Shown here: piece after piece, positions 7,293-15,883 of the stretch | Layout of the letters: every line of letters begins with the position of its first letter | Numbering within the stretch: the first letter of the stretch is position 1 | NCBI RefSeq assembly: GCF_052161615.1 | Contig: NZ_CP197417.1 | Location: forward strand, 5,022,001 to 5,086,000 | Direction of reading: 5' to 3' | DNA: 64,000 nt | From: Aeoliella sp052161615 | GTDB taxonomy: Bacteria; Planctomycetota; Planctomycetia; Pirellulales; Lacipirellulaceae | The notes under the pieces: model-generated | The model's database searches: none | Seen by the model: only the letters and a program-made list of their open reading frames with translations | What the model was told of the DNA's origin: nothing | Position numbers and translations under genes: made by a program

Positions 7293-8800
7293 GATCAAGC
7301 TCCGCGCCAATCCTGTTCGGCCCGATGATTGCTGTTTAGCTTTCGGTTGCTTACGGAGTGTGTTGTTGGGAGGTCGAGTGCCTTGGAGTTTAGAGGGAGG
7401 GATGGTGTTGTAGCCATCCGCGCAGCAGTCATCCTTCTCGCTGTCGAGAAGACGCGAGTCCCCTAGGCACCCTGCGGCTGGAGTTTCTTAATGTGCGCTA
7501 AGAGCTCCTCTTGGTCGGCCATTCCACACAGGTAGTAGCAGATCATTTCGTACGTCCGCAGCGTGGGCTTACGCCCCGTCCACAGGCTGATCAGCAGGCA
7601 CGCGATGATCGCGCAGTACGTTTGAATCTGGATGCCACGCTCGTCGTGACTGAGCAAGTGCCGGCAACCGAGGATATGCTTGAAGAAGCGGAAGAAGATC
7701 TCAATTGCCCAGCGATACTGGTACAGCAAGGCGATGATCGATGCCGGTGGATCGAGCAGGTTGGTTACCAGACGCAGGTAGCCATCGTTGCCGGGAGCCG
7801 AATGCGCTTTCCCTCCGCGTTTGGGATGCGGTGTGACGCGAATCGTCACTACCCGTACCGAATGATCGATTCTGCCGGTCTCCTTGGCCTTCAGGCCACC
7901 GAGTTGGACGACTTCGTCGCTCACGATCCCCGCGGCTTGGTCTTCTTCGCTTAATGGTCGCGACTCGATGGTCTCGATCCGGCTATTGTCGCGAATCCGG
8001 CAGACATAGCTGCTATTCATCTGGTGAATCTGATTGAACAGCGAGAACTTGGCGTAACCGCGGTCCATCACGTAGCAGCAATCGCTGCGTAGATGACGGG
8101 CCAGGACCACCCGTTCGTCGTTGTCTCCCCCGTTAGTGCCGTCGGTCACTTCGATGTGTGGCAGGTGTCGATCCACTTCGAACTGGGTGTGCAATCGCCA
8201 TTTCACGAGGCCCGATCCGGTCTGCTGCTTTAGAACGGCCGCCTCCATCATGCGTGGAAGGGCCGTTAACAAGGTTCCATCGACCAGCATCAGCGTATGG
8301 CGGATATCTTTAACTCGTGCATCACGATCCAGCGGCTGGAGTTGATCGGCCAAATCCGCAATCACGCCCTGCAGGGCTTCGGGATCGAACACCCGCGTGG
8401 CTTCGGACAGCGAGCCGAGCGAAGCTCGGGGACAGCCTAGCTTCTTCTGTACCTTCTTCAGTTCGCTGGCCTGCTGGATCGCCCGCAGAGAGGAGACGAC
8501 CGGATTGTAAAAATACAACAGCACCAGCATGCAGTACTGGTCGTAGTGCAACTGCCGATTCCCGGCCCGATCCCGCTCGCACCCCACCTCGTGCAACCGC
8601 CCCAACAGCGGAGCAAGCACATCAAAGTACTTTAGCCCCGTTACCTCCCGGGCCTCGACCAACTTGCGCTTAGGACTCGCCATGCAACTAGTAGAATCCA
8701 CCTGATTCCATCGCGCAAGCCCAAAAATAAGAGCCCCGCTAAGTCTAAACTTAGTGAGGCGCAAATCGCGGGCCGAACAGGATTGGCGCGGAGCTTGATC
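7293..8800. mobile_element. IS4-family insertion sequence with 32-bp perfect inverted ends
   Basis: The ends gatcaagctccgcgccaatc plus ctgttcggcccg (7293-7324) and its exact reverse complement (8769-8800) enclose one transposase gene; total length is ~1.5 kb, normal for IS4. The true terminus may instead be the inner CAATCCTGTTCGGCCCG, in which case a GCGC target duplication inside a palindromic target explains the outer symmetry. No degradation of the transposase is visible, so the element may be active. Confidence 0.8.
7463..8683 (-). CDS. IS4-family DDE transposase
   Basis: A 406-residue transposase starting MASPKRKLVEAREV at 8683. The DDE triad can be placed at LMLVDGTLL (first Asp, ~155), CYVMDRGYAKF (second Asp, ~212) and the C-terminal YQYRWAIEIFFRFFKH signature (Glu, ~323), which is the YREK-like motif of IS4. 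A longer frame runs upstream to 9130, but that part crosses the inverted end and the REP-like repeats and has no homology to transposases, so the internal ATG is chosen. Confidence 0.92.
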   Translation of the reverse strand: MASPKRKLVEAREVTGLKYFDVLAPLLGRLHEVGCERDRAGNRQLHYDQYCMLVLLYFYNPVVSSLRAIQQASELKKVQKKLGCPRASLGSLSEATRVFDPEALQGVIADLADQLQPLDRDARVKDIRHTLMLVDGTLLTALPRMMEAAVLKQQTGSGLVKWRLHTQFEVDRHLPHIEVTDGTNGGDNDERVVLARHLRSDCCYVMDRGYAKFSLFNQIHQMNSSYVCRIRDNSRIETIESRPLSEEDQAAGIVSDEVVQLGGLKAKETGRIDHSVRVVTIRVTPHPKRGGKAHSAPGNDGYLRLVTNLLDPPASIIALLYQYRWAIEIFFRFFKHILGCRHLLSHDERGIQIQTYCAIIACLLISLWTGRKPTLRTYEMICYYLCGMADQEELLAHIKKLQPQGA

Positions 8801-8965
8801 CGGCGATTCCCACGTTGCCTTATTCGTCCCCTCTCCCCCCAATCGTTCGCGCACCCCACGCCCCATTCTCTCACGCTCAACCGCGAACGATTTGGGGGAG
8901 AGGGCTAGGGTGAGGGGGCCAGCCCCGCGAGTGGACTCCGCGTTTTCCTTCTTAGGCGAGCCGGG
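8797..8965. repeat. 169-bp direct repeat, right copy
   Basis: Same length and nearly the same sequence as 7085-7253, including the CCCTCTCC...GGAGAGGG palindrome. It begins at the outer edge of the right IS end (overlapping it by four bases) and runs into the REP-like pair that follows. Confidence 0.85.
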
Positions 8966-9032
8966 AGCGTCAGCGACCGGAGTAGAGAAGTTTCTCCTCC
9001 TTCCCTCCGGTCGCTGACGCTCCCGGCTCGCC
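8955..9032. repeat. REP-like inverted pair (BIME-type)
   Basis: A 28-bp sequence beginning GGCGAGCCGGGAGCGTCAGC (8955-8982) is repeated as a perfect reverse complement at 9005-9032 with a 22-bp spacer. The GAGCCGGG core is shared with the repeats around the RAYT gene at 55-56 kb. Confidence 0.8.
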
Positions 9033-9123
9033 TTTATCCCCCCCGCCAAGTTGCACCCACCCCCTCCACCCATTACCTTACACGCTTCGGTTCCCCGCCT
9101 CGCTCGCCCCAAGCTCTTCTCGC

Positions 9124-9750
9124 ATGCCAACGCCTCGCACGGATAGCGACCCCGCTCAATCGTTCATCACCCGTTGGAAGTCGTCCGGCGGAGCCGAGCG
9201 GGCCAACTACCAGATGTTCCTCACCGAACTCTGCGACCTGCTAGCCGTCCAGCGCCCCGACCCCGCTTCCGACGACAACGCCCAAAACGCCTACGTCTTC
9301 GAACGCAGCGTCCCCCTCGACAACCGCGACGGCACCACCACCACCGGCTTCATCGACCTCTACCGCCGCCAACACTTCGTCTGCGAAACCAAGCAGGGTG
9401 TCGAGCGCGACGACCAGCAACAGCCACTCTCCGAAGCCGAGCTCGAACGCCGCAAGCGCAGCCGTACCGGTCACGGCACGCGGGGCACCAAGACCTTCGA
9501 CGACGCCATGCGCAAGGCCAACGCACAGGCCGGCAACTACGCGCGAAGCTTGCCCCCGGACGAAGGTCGCCCGCCGTTCCTCGTGGTGGTCGACGTTGGG
9601 CACAAATGCTTACCCTGCAACAACTTACGCGATTTCAACATTTGGCGCCAACAGGACCCTCCCGCTCTACTACAATTACTTAGTGCCGTAGGCATAGGAA
9701 CTGGAAATCGGTACCCTCCTCGCTATTCATGGCTCAGTACGTCGATGTGA
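9124..9750 (+). pseudogene. N-terminal remnant of an MmeI-type (type IIL) restriction-modification enzyme
   Basis: Residues 1-160 match the N-terminus of large MmeI-like bifunctional proteins: SFITRWKSSGGAERANYQ, LCDLLAVQRPDP, and a PD-(D/E)XK nuclease core with Asp78 (GFIDLY), Glu88 and Lys90 (CETKQG). The homology stops after VVVDVGH (about 9603); the remaining ~48 residues are unrelated read-through into the inserted segment and overlap the next gene. The matching C-terminal part is found at 11413-12099. The methyltransferase centre is missing, so neither modification nor regulated restriction is expected. Intact family members are roughly 900 residues or more. Confidence 0.8.
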
Positions 9751-10877
9751 AACCCGAACTACTTCGCTGGGCGGTGGACCGTTCTGGCCTGCCTGAGACG
9801 GCCTACAGAGAAGCAGTTGGGGCATGGCTCGCCGGCAAATCCAAGCCCACGCTCAAACAGCTCCAAACCTTCGCCAAACGCGCGATGGTGCCATTCGGTT
9901 ACCTCTTCTTGGAGTCGCCTCCAAGTGAGAGCCTCCCACTACCAGATTACCGGACACGTACTGATGGTGGAGTCCGCGCCCCCACGCCGAATCTTATCGA
10001 AACCATTTTCGAGATGCAGCGCCGACAGGATTGGATGCGAGAATACTTGATTGAGGAAGGTCATGACGCCATATCGTTCGTGGGCTCCGCAAAGATAGGC
10101 GATGATGTTGAAACGCTAGCCACACGCATGCGAGACGAATTGGGGCTATCCGATGGTTGGGCTCGAAACCTCTCGAGTTACCAAGATGCACTGCGATTAT
10201 TCCGTGACCACATCGAAGACGCGGGCATCCTCATCTTCGTAAATGGAGTTGTCGGTAACAGCACGAAACGAAAACTCGATCCAGACGAGTTTCAAGGTTT
10301 TGTACTGGTGGATCGCATCGCGCCACTAATCTTCGTTAATGGAGCTGACTTTAGAGTCGCCCAAATGGTCACCATCGCCCATGAGCTGGTACATGTGTGG
10401 ATCGGGCGGAGTGCGTTGTTTGACCTAGAAGCCACCCAACCCTCGGACGACGATGTGGAACAATTCTGCAACCAAGTTGCGGCGGAGTTCTTAGTCCCAG
10501 CGACGTGGCTTGAAGGAGCTTGGACGAGTTCTTCCGGCGACGATGGAGCTATTGTCGGATTGGCACGCCGATTCAAAGTCAGCCCGATCGTTATAGCACG
10601 TCGAGCGAGAGATTGTGGCCTGCTGTCGAGCGAGCAGTTCTTTGCATTCTATCGACGATACATGAGCCGCGAACGAGAACGTCATGAGAGGCAAGAGCCG
10701 GGAGGCAACTTTTGGAACACGCAGAACACCCGAATTGGACGTCGTTTCGGTCGGACAGTCGTAGCAGCAGCACAAGCCGGCAGACTTCCTTATTCCGATG
10801 CGTACGATTTAACTCGTCTCTATGGCGATACTTTTGACAAGTACGCTCGCTTGCTGACTCGCAAAGGCGAGCTATGA
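9729..10877 (+). CDS. XRE-type regulator fused to ImmA/IrrE-family metallopeptidase (antitoxin candidate)
   Basis: A 382-residue protein: an N-terminal helix-turn-helix region (~1-60, with WLAGKSKPTLKQLQTFAKRA), then a COG2856/DUF955 zinc peptidase domain with HELVH (218-222) and a third ligand Glu in AAEFLVP (253), and a C-terminal helical part. It overlaps the DUF4411 gene by 4 bases (ATGA), indicating translational coupling. XRE-COG2856 proteins paired with PIN-like genes are predicted antitoxins. The pair occupies the gap in a split MmeI-type gene, and its base composition looks lower in GC than the surroundings. Confidence 0.88.
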   Translation: MAQYVDVKPELLRWAVDRSGLPETAYREAVGAWLAGKSKPTLKQLQTFAKRAMVPFGYLFLESPPSESLPLPDYRTRTDGGVRAPTPNLIETIFEMQRRQDWMREYLIEEGHDAISFVGSAKIGDDVETLATRMRDELGLSDGWARNLSSYQDALRLFRDHIEDAGILIFVNGVVGNSTKRKLDPDEFQGFVLVDRIAPLIFVNGADFRVAQMVTIAHELVHVWIGRSALFDLEATQPSDDDVEQFCNQVAAEFLVPATWLEGAWTSSSGDDGAIVGLARRFKVSPIVIARRARDCGLLSSEQFFAFYRRYMSRERERHERQEPGGNFWNTQNTRIGRRFGRTVVAAAQAGRLPYSDAYDLTRLYGDTFDKYARLLTRKGEL

Positions 10878-11386
10878 CATCGCCAATCACCTACTTGCTC
10901 GATGCAGACACCTTCATAAGTGCCAAACGGCAGCACTATGGCTTCGACTTCTGCCCAGGGTTCTGGGACGCGCTGTTGCGTCATCACCTTACGGATCGAC
11001 TGCGAAGTATTGAACCCGTACACAGGGAGCTCAAGAGAGGGAAAGATGACCTCACACGCTGGACAACTGGCACTGCGCCTAAAGGGTTCTTTGCGCCGAT
11101 AACCGACAAGCGGGTGCAAGCAGCCTATGCCGAAGTTATACGCAGCGTGCAAGGAAATAGTCAGTATAAGGAAGCGGCCAAGCAGAAATTCGCAAGTGGC
11201 GCCGATCCGTGGCTTGTGGCGTACGCAAACGTTTTCGGTTGTGTCATCGCTACCTATGAAGTTGCTTCTCCTGAATCGAAATCTAAGATCAAGCTACCTG
11301 ATGTTGCTTCTACCTTTGAAGTCCCATGCACCCCACCATTCGAAATGCTCCGAGCCGTCGGTGTGATACTGGCGTTAAACCCTTAA
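10874..11386 (+). CDS. DUF4411 PIN-like nuclease (toxin candidate)
   Basis: A 170-residue protein with PIN-type acidic residues near the N-terminus (LLDADTF, Asp10/Asp12) and the DUF4411 signatures GFDFCPGFWDALL and ADPWLVAYA. PIN domains are metal-dependent RNases and DUF4411 proteins are usually the toxin of a pair with an XRE/COG2856 antitoxin, as arranged here. Start ATG overlaps the antitoxin stop codon. RNase activity and toxicity are inferred, not shown. Confidence 0.85.
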   Translation: MTSPITYLLDADTFISAKRQHYGFDFCPGFWDALLRHHLTDRLRSIEPVHRELKRGKDDLTRWTTGTAPKGFFAPITDKRVQAAYAEVIRSVQGNSQYKEAAKQKFASGADPWLVAYANVFGCVIATYEVASPESKSKIKLPDVASTFEVPCTPPFEMLRAVGVILALNP

Positions 11387-11412
11387 ACTGACGCACTCAT
11401 CGGCAAGCTGTC

Positions 11413-12099
11413 TTGAATCGCAAGTCTTTTTGTCGCCTCGGCGAGCAACTCGACGCGCATCGCAAAAGGCAGCAACAGCTCCACCCCAAGCTCACGATGA
11501 CCGGCATGTACAACGTGCTGGAGAAGCTGCGGAGTGAGGAAGCGTTGTCAGCTAAAGAGCGGGAGATTCACGAGTGGGGACTCGTCAGCGTCCTCCGCCA
11601 GATCCACGACGACCTCGACGCCGCCGTGGCCGAAGCCTATGGCTGGCCCGTCGATCTCACGGGCGAAGAGATCCTCGAACGACTCGTCGCCCTCAATCAC
11701 GAGCGGGCCGAAGAAGAAAAACGCGGCATCATCCGCTGGCTCCGCCCCGAGTATCAGAACCCCGAGGGAGTCACCCAGCGCGGCATCACGACCACCGACG
11801 ACGACATCGCAGACGACGGGGACGACGACAAGCCCACCAAGGGCAGAGACAAGGCCAAGTCGAAGGCCAAATCAAAGGCCACCGAAAAGATCAAAAAACA
11901 AAAGTGGCCCACCGCGCTCAGCGAACAAGCCGCCGCCGTCGCCTCGACGCTCACCACCATCGCCAGCCCCGCCGACGACGCCGACGTCGCCAAACACTTC
12001 ACCCGCGCCAATCGCGAACGCATCGCCGAGCTCCTCGAAACCCTAGAGTCCCTCGGCAAAGTCCGCCAACTCCCCACCGGCAAATACGTCGCGATCTAA
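11413..12099 (+). pseudogene. C-terminal remnant of the MmeI-type restriction-modification enzyme
   Basis: From about residue 10 the sequence follows the C-terminus of MmeI-like proteins: EQLDAHRKRQQ, LTMTGMYNVLEKLRSEE, EWGLVSVLRQIHDDLDAAV, AYGWPVDLTGEEILERLV and RGIIRWLRPEYQNP. The tail has a Lys/Asp-rich linker (~130-160) and a helical end. The frame only starts at a TTG and no ribosome site is seen, so it is probably not translated alone. Together with 9124-9603 it brackets the toxin-antitoxin pair in the same orientation. Confidence 0.8.
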
Positions 12100-12125
12100 C
12101 CGGACGCCTTCACCTCATCTCCCCA

Positions 12126-12238
12126 CCTCGTTCCCACGCTCCGCGTGGGAATGCATGCCCGGCCGCTCCGCGGCCCTAGCCCACGAAGGACCGCAGAGCG
12201 GTCGCCCAGTGTGTTCCCACCCAGAGCGTGGGAACAAG
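12126..12238. repeat. Imperfect inverted repeat of the GTTCCCACGC family
   Basis: CTCGTTCCCACGCTCCGCGTG at the left is answered by gttcccacccagagcgtggg followed by aacaagg at the right, with further GC palindromes between (GGCCGCTCCGCGGCC). This element type is common in planctomycete intergenic DNA. It closes the accessory segment. Confidence 0.65.
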
Positions 12239-12378
12239 GAGCTAATCGACAATTTCCACTTTCTGCGAAAAAAGTGACTTGAAAGTACTCACCACCATGC
12301 TCCAATCGGGGTACGGGAACGCCCGCCTTGGTGCATATACATTATTGCACGCGTGAAAATATTGCCACGTGCCCAGAA

Positions 12379-12394
12379 TGTTTCACGTGAAACA
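12379..12394. promoter_or_regulatory. parS: parS site 1 (ParB binding)
   Basis: TGTTTCACGTGAAACA is an exact match to the conserved bacterial parS palindrome; symmetry extends to 20 bp (12377-12396). ParB binds such sites near the replication origin and spreads to load SMC and direct chromosome segregation. Confidence 0.93.
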
Positions 12395-12439
12395 TTTTCA
12401 CTAAAGTCCCCCCGAGGATTTGGTCGAGCGCGTGAAAAT

Positions 12440-12455
12440 TGTTTCACGTGAAACA
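12440..12455. promoter_or_regulatory. parS: parS site 2 (ParB binding)
   Basis: A second exact TGTTTCACGTGAAACA, with perfect symmetry over 24 bp (12436-12459). Its centre is 61 bp from that of site 1, about six helical turns. Confidence 0.93.
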
Positions 12456-12549
12456 ATTTCTCAACTTTCGCCTGCAGGCAAACCCGTCGCGAGCCAACTC
12501 CCACCAGGAGTAAAATCAGCTAGGTCGCACGGGCAATGGCCACGCGACT

Positions 12550-13359
12550 TTACTCGTCGCGACCCCGAAGGAACTTCGCCAAACGGTCGAGGTCGTCGGT
12601 ATTGAGCAGATCGACGTCGTTGTCGAGTAGCGTTCCCCAGAGATTCTCCGAATCAAGCGTCGCCCAGAACCGAACCACCCGGCCCGACTCGTGGGCCTTG
12701 CGGGTAACCTCGCGAAGCCTCGCGCGCTGCTCCTCGGGCAACGTGTTGATGCCGAGCCAGCCGAAGTGCTGCCCCCAGTGGTCGCTGATCACCGGCATCT
12801 CCGCCGCGGAAATTTCGGAATCGAGATCCGAAAGCCGCCCATCCGCCCCCGCGAGCCGTGTGCCGTCGACCACAATCCCACGGCGAGGCTCCGCCCCCGA
12901 CAACACCACCGTGACCGCCGGCATGGGTGCGTCTTCGTCCGATTCGTCCCGCCCCACCATGCTGGAGTACTCACCAAGCAACTTGCCAAGTGCCTCGCGC
13001 GTTCGCTCGGCATTGTCCTTGATGTCAACAAACAGAAAGAACCTCGCACCCTGCTCGTGCACGTACCCGCCACGCTTCTTGACGCGCTCGCTCAGCGGTT
13101 CGAGATAGAGCTTACGAAGCGACCGCTCAGGCCGCAGCTCATGCCGATCGTGCCCAACGAGCAACTGGCCATCGACGAGAAACACATCCGCCTCAACACT
13201 GTTGAAACCTTGATCGAGCGCATCGAGGAGCGGGCGTGTGTGGTAGTAGTCGTTATGAGCATGGGCGTGGCGGAGGGATTCGGCAGGCTCGTCGGCCATC
13301 ACCACCGAGGCGATGGTTGTTGCCAGTAGGACGCGAAAGAGCATCTGAAATGAACACAT
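12550..13359 (-). CDS. Secreted glycerophosphodiester phosphodiesterase-like (PI-PLC/GDPD superfamily) protein
   Basis: A 269-residue protein with an N-terminal signal sequence (MLFRVLLATTIASVVMA). The mature part begins HAHNDYYHTRPLLDALDQG and continues NSVEADVFLVDGQLLVGHD: the HAHND, E-x-D and H residues are the metal and catalytic positions of the GDPD/PI-PLC TIM-barrel superfamily. The C-terminal LLNTDDLDRLAKFL fits the last barrel strand. Likely a periplasmic phosphodiesterase; the substrate is not predictable. A second ATG 15 bases inside could also be the start. Confidence 0.82.
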   Translation of the reverse strand: MCSFQMLFRVLLATTIASVVMADEPAESLRHAHAHNDYYHTRPLLDALDQGFNSVEADVFLVDGQLLVGHDRHELRPERSLRKLYLEPLSERVKKRGGYVHEQGARFFLFVDIKDNAERTREALGKLLGEYSSMVGRDESDEDAPMPAVTVVLSGAEPRRGIVVDGTRLAGADGRLSDLDSEISAAEMPVISDHWGQHFGWLGINTLPEEQRARLREVTRKAHESGRVVRFWATLDSENLWGTLLDNDVDLLNTDDLDRLAKFLRGRDE

Positions 13360-13421
13360 GAATGCATCTCACGCACAATGGAGGAGCAGCGGTTAACGGT
13401 TCCGCGATTATAGCACCCAGG

Positions 13422-13844
13422 TCAACTTCCCATCTCCAGCGGTGCCTGCTTCGCCCGCGCACGCATCCAGTTGATGCCGCGGAGCGTGGGGCCTTGGCGG
13501 ACCAGCCAGCGTTCGAGGCGGTAGGTGCTGGGGAAGTCCATTAGCATCAGGCCGATGAGCATGGTGAGGATCCCCTGCCCCGGCAGGACGAGCATGGCAA
13601 TGCCGACCAGGAGCAGCAGTGCGCCAAGCAAGTTCTTTCCAACAATCACCAAACCACGCAAGAGGCGGTGATTTGGCAACCAGTCGATTCGCGGCCGAGT
13701 CTTGTGCAGGAAGTAATCACTCGGGATACGAACCACAATCACCGGCACCAGCACGAGCGTCACCACGAACATCACCGCCGAAAGCGCAGCAAGCCACCAC
13801 AAAAGGTGCGAGTGGGCTTTCAACCAAGTGAGAACTTCGTGCAT
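13422..13844 (-). CDS. PGPGW-family small membrane protein
   Basis: A 140-residue protein with a TM helix at ~15-40, a charged loop containing PRIDWLPNHRLLRG, and two further helices (~68-85, 88-102) carrying the VLPGQGILTMLIGLMLM motif followed by DFPSTYRLERWL. This matches the putative transmembrane PGPGW family. Function is unknown in the literature as far as I know. It precedes the cysNC gene end on the same strand with 55 bp between, but a shared role is not evident. Confidence 0.75.
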   Translation of the reverse strand: MHEVLTWLKAHSHLLWWLAALSAVMFVVTLVLVPVIVVRIPSDYFLHKTRPRIDWLPNHRLLRGLVIVGKNLLGALLLLVGIAMLVLPGQGILTMLIGLMLMDFPSTYRLERWLVRQGPTLRGINWMRARAKQAPLEMGS

Positions 13845-13899
13845 GGAAACGCGCCCAGCCGGCGGAAGATTGCTGGCGATTGATGGGGATCTCGCCCAC

Positions 13900-15828
13900 C
13901 TAGATCACCCCGCGTTTCTCCAGCATCGCGACGACTTGCTTCGCGCACTCTTCGACCGACTTCTCGTGCGTGCTGAGCACGAGGTCGGGGGCGGTGGGTG
14001 GTTCGTAGTCGGCGGAGACGCCAGGGAAGCCGCCGATTTCGCCGGTGTCGGCCTTGGCGTAGATGCCCTGGTCGTCGTGCTCGCGGCACCACTCCACGGG
14101 GGCGGCGACATGAGCCACCAGGAAGCGATCGCGGCCGATCACTTCGGCGGCCTTTTGGCGAACCGCTTCGTGAGGAGCCACGAACGCGGCAATGGTGATA
14201 AGTCCCGAGGCGTTGAGCGTCTTGGCAACTTCGGCGGCACGGCGAACGTTCTCGCTACGATCGTCGACCGAGAAGCCGAGGTCACGCGACAAACCGCGTC
14301 GCATGTTCTGGCCATCGATCACCGCGACCGCGCGACCGCGGTCGAACAGCATTCGCTCCACGGCGTTCGCGATCGGCGTCTTACCGGCGGCGGGAAGACC
14401 GGTGAGCAGCACCGTCACCGGCTTCTGGCCGAAACGAGCTTCGCGCTCGGCGGAAGTGACGGGGCTGGTGCGTACTTCGAGGTCTTCGCTCGCTTCGTCG
14501 TCCCAGTGGTCGTTCTGGTCGGCTGTTTTGCGGTCGAGGATCATGCCCGCGGCGACGGTGATGTTCGACACGCGGTCGACCACAATGAACGCGCCGGTCC
14601 CCTTGTTACGACGATAGTCGTCGAGCGCAATCGGGCGGCTAAGCTGCATCTGAACGCGACCGATCTCGTTGAGCTTGAGTTGCGAGGTCGGACTGCGATG
14701 CAGCGTGTTGACGTCGATCTCGTAGCGAAGCGTGCTAATGCGACCCGGCGTGACGCTGCACGCCTGCTTGATCAGATAGTCCTTGCCCGGCAGCAGAGGC
14801 TCCTCGGCCATCCAGACCAGCGTGGCTTCGAACTTGTCGGTGATCGTCGGCTGATTATCGGGCCGGACGAGCATGTCGCCGCGGCTGATATCGATTTCGT
14901 CTTCGGTGGTGATGGTGATCGAGAGGGGCGCGAACGCTTCTTCGAGATCGCCATCGTAGGTGACGATGCTCTTGACCTTGCTTGTCTTCTTCGACGGCAG
15001 CACCATGATGGTGTCGCCCTTCGAAACGGTGCCCGAGGCGATGGTGCCGCAGAAGCCGCGGAAATTGAGGTTCGGACGATTGACGTACTGCACCGGCATG
15101 CGGAAGTCGATCAGGTTGCGATCGCTTGCAATGTGCACGTTCTCCAAATGGTGCATGAGCGTCGAGCCATCGTACCACGGCATCTTCGGGCTTCGCTCCA
15201 GCAGATTATCGCCATTGAGCGCGCTGATCGGAATGAAGTGCTGGTCGGGCATTTCGAGTCGCGTGGCGAACTCGCGGTAGTCGCGGACGATTTCGTTAAA
15301 TCGTTCCTCACTGTAATCCACCAGGTCCATCTTGTTGACGGCAACCAGCACGTGCTTGATGCCCAACAGCGACACAATGAACGAGTGCCGTTTGGTCTGC
15401 TTCATCACGCCGTGACGGGCGTCGATCAAGATGATGGCGAGGTCGCAGGTCGAAGCGCCGGTCGCCATGTTGCGCGTGTACTGCTCGTGCCCCGGGCAGT
15501 CGGCGATGATGAACTTGCGTTTGGCGGTTGAGAAATACCGGTAAGCTACGTCGATCGTAATGCCCTGCTCGCGTTCGGCCTTGAGACCATCGGTGAGTAG
15601 CGCGGGGTCGAACTTGCCGCCGGTCGTGCCGTGCTTGATCGAGTCCTTCTCGATGGACGCGAGGGTGTCCTCGTAGATCATCTTCGACTCGTAGAGCAAC
15701 ATGCCAATGAGCGTGCTCTTGCCATCGTCGACAGAACCACAAGTCAAGAAGCGCAACAACTCCTTATTCTCATGCTGCTTGAGATAGGCGTCGATGTCGG
15801 TTGCGATTAGATCACTTTGATGTGACAT
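13900..15828 (-). CDS. cysNC: Bifunctional sulfate adenylyltransferase subunit 1 / adenylylsulfate kinase (CysN-CysC)
   Basis: A 642-residue fusion. The N-terminal ~430 residues are the CysN GTPase: P-loop GSVDDGKST (31-39), DCPGHEQY (G3), NKMD (G4) and ISAL (G5). The C-terminal ~180 residues are an APS kinase with P-loop GLPAAGKT and FSVDDRSENVRR. It is notable that usual kinase motifs are altered: DGDNVR is DGQNMR and the SPYR segment is APHE. It partners CysD, encoded 180 bp upstream on the same strand, to make APS and then PAPS for sulfate assimilation. Confidence 0.95.
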   Translation of the reverse strand: MSHQSDLIATDIDAYLKQHENKELLRFLTCGSVDDGKSTLIGMLLYESKMIYEDTLASIEKDSIKHGTTGGKFDPALLTDGLKAEREQGITIDVAYRYFSTAKRKFIIADCPGHEQYTRNMATGASTCDLAIILIDARHGVMKQTKRHSFIVSLLGIKHVLVAVNKMDLVDYSEERFNEIVRDYREFATRLEMPDQHFIPISALNGDNLLERSPKMPWYDGSTLMHHLENVHIASDRNLIDFRMPVQYVNRPNLNFRGFCGTIASGTVSKGDTIMVLPSKKTSKVKSIVTYDGDLEEAFAPLSITITTEDEIDISRGDMLVRPDNQPTITDKFEATLVWMAEEPLLPGKDYLIKQACSVTPGRISTLRYEIDVNTLHRSPTSQLKLNEIGRVQMQLSRPIALDDYRRNKGTGAFIVVDRVSNITVAAGMILDRKTADQNDHWDDEASEDLEVRTSPVTSAEREARFGQKPVTVLLTGLPAAGKTPIANAVERMLFDRGRAVAVIDGQNMRRGLSRDLGFSVDDRSENVRRAAEVAKTLNASGLITIAAFVAPHEAVRQKAAEVIGRDRFLVAHVAAPVEWCREHDDQGIYAKADTGEIGGFPGVSADYEPPTAPDLVLSTHEKSVEECAKQVVAMLEKRGVI

Positions 15829-15883
15829 AGCGTTTGCTCTATTTACTTAACCACAGAGATCACAGAGGACGCAGAGAAGATTT

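Larger units (their letters stand above)
12239..12549. other. Gene-free region holding two parS sites
   Basis: About 310 bp between the repeat at 12238 and the end of the GDPD-like gene. It is AT-rich compared with its surroundings and contains two perfect parS palindromes plus partial CACGTG-like matches (gcacgcgtgaaaat near 12346, gagcgcgtgaaaatt near 12427). No DnaA box of the TTATCCACA type was found. Confidence 0.7.

Noticed and set aside
8684..9130. N-terminal extension of the IS4 transposase frame
   Set aside because: It crosses the IS right end, the direct repeat and REP-like DNA; the family N-terminus begins at MASPKRK (8683).
12346..12366. Further parS-like sequences (gcacgcgtgaaaat)
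   Set aside because: Only half-matches without the full palindrome; not called as parS.
13828..15531. A 567-codon plus-strand frame opposite cysNC
   Set aside because: It is the antisense of the CysNC coding sequence, with Arg/Val/Asp-biased translation typical of GC-rich shadow frames; cysNC carries clear motifs.
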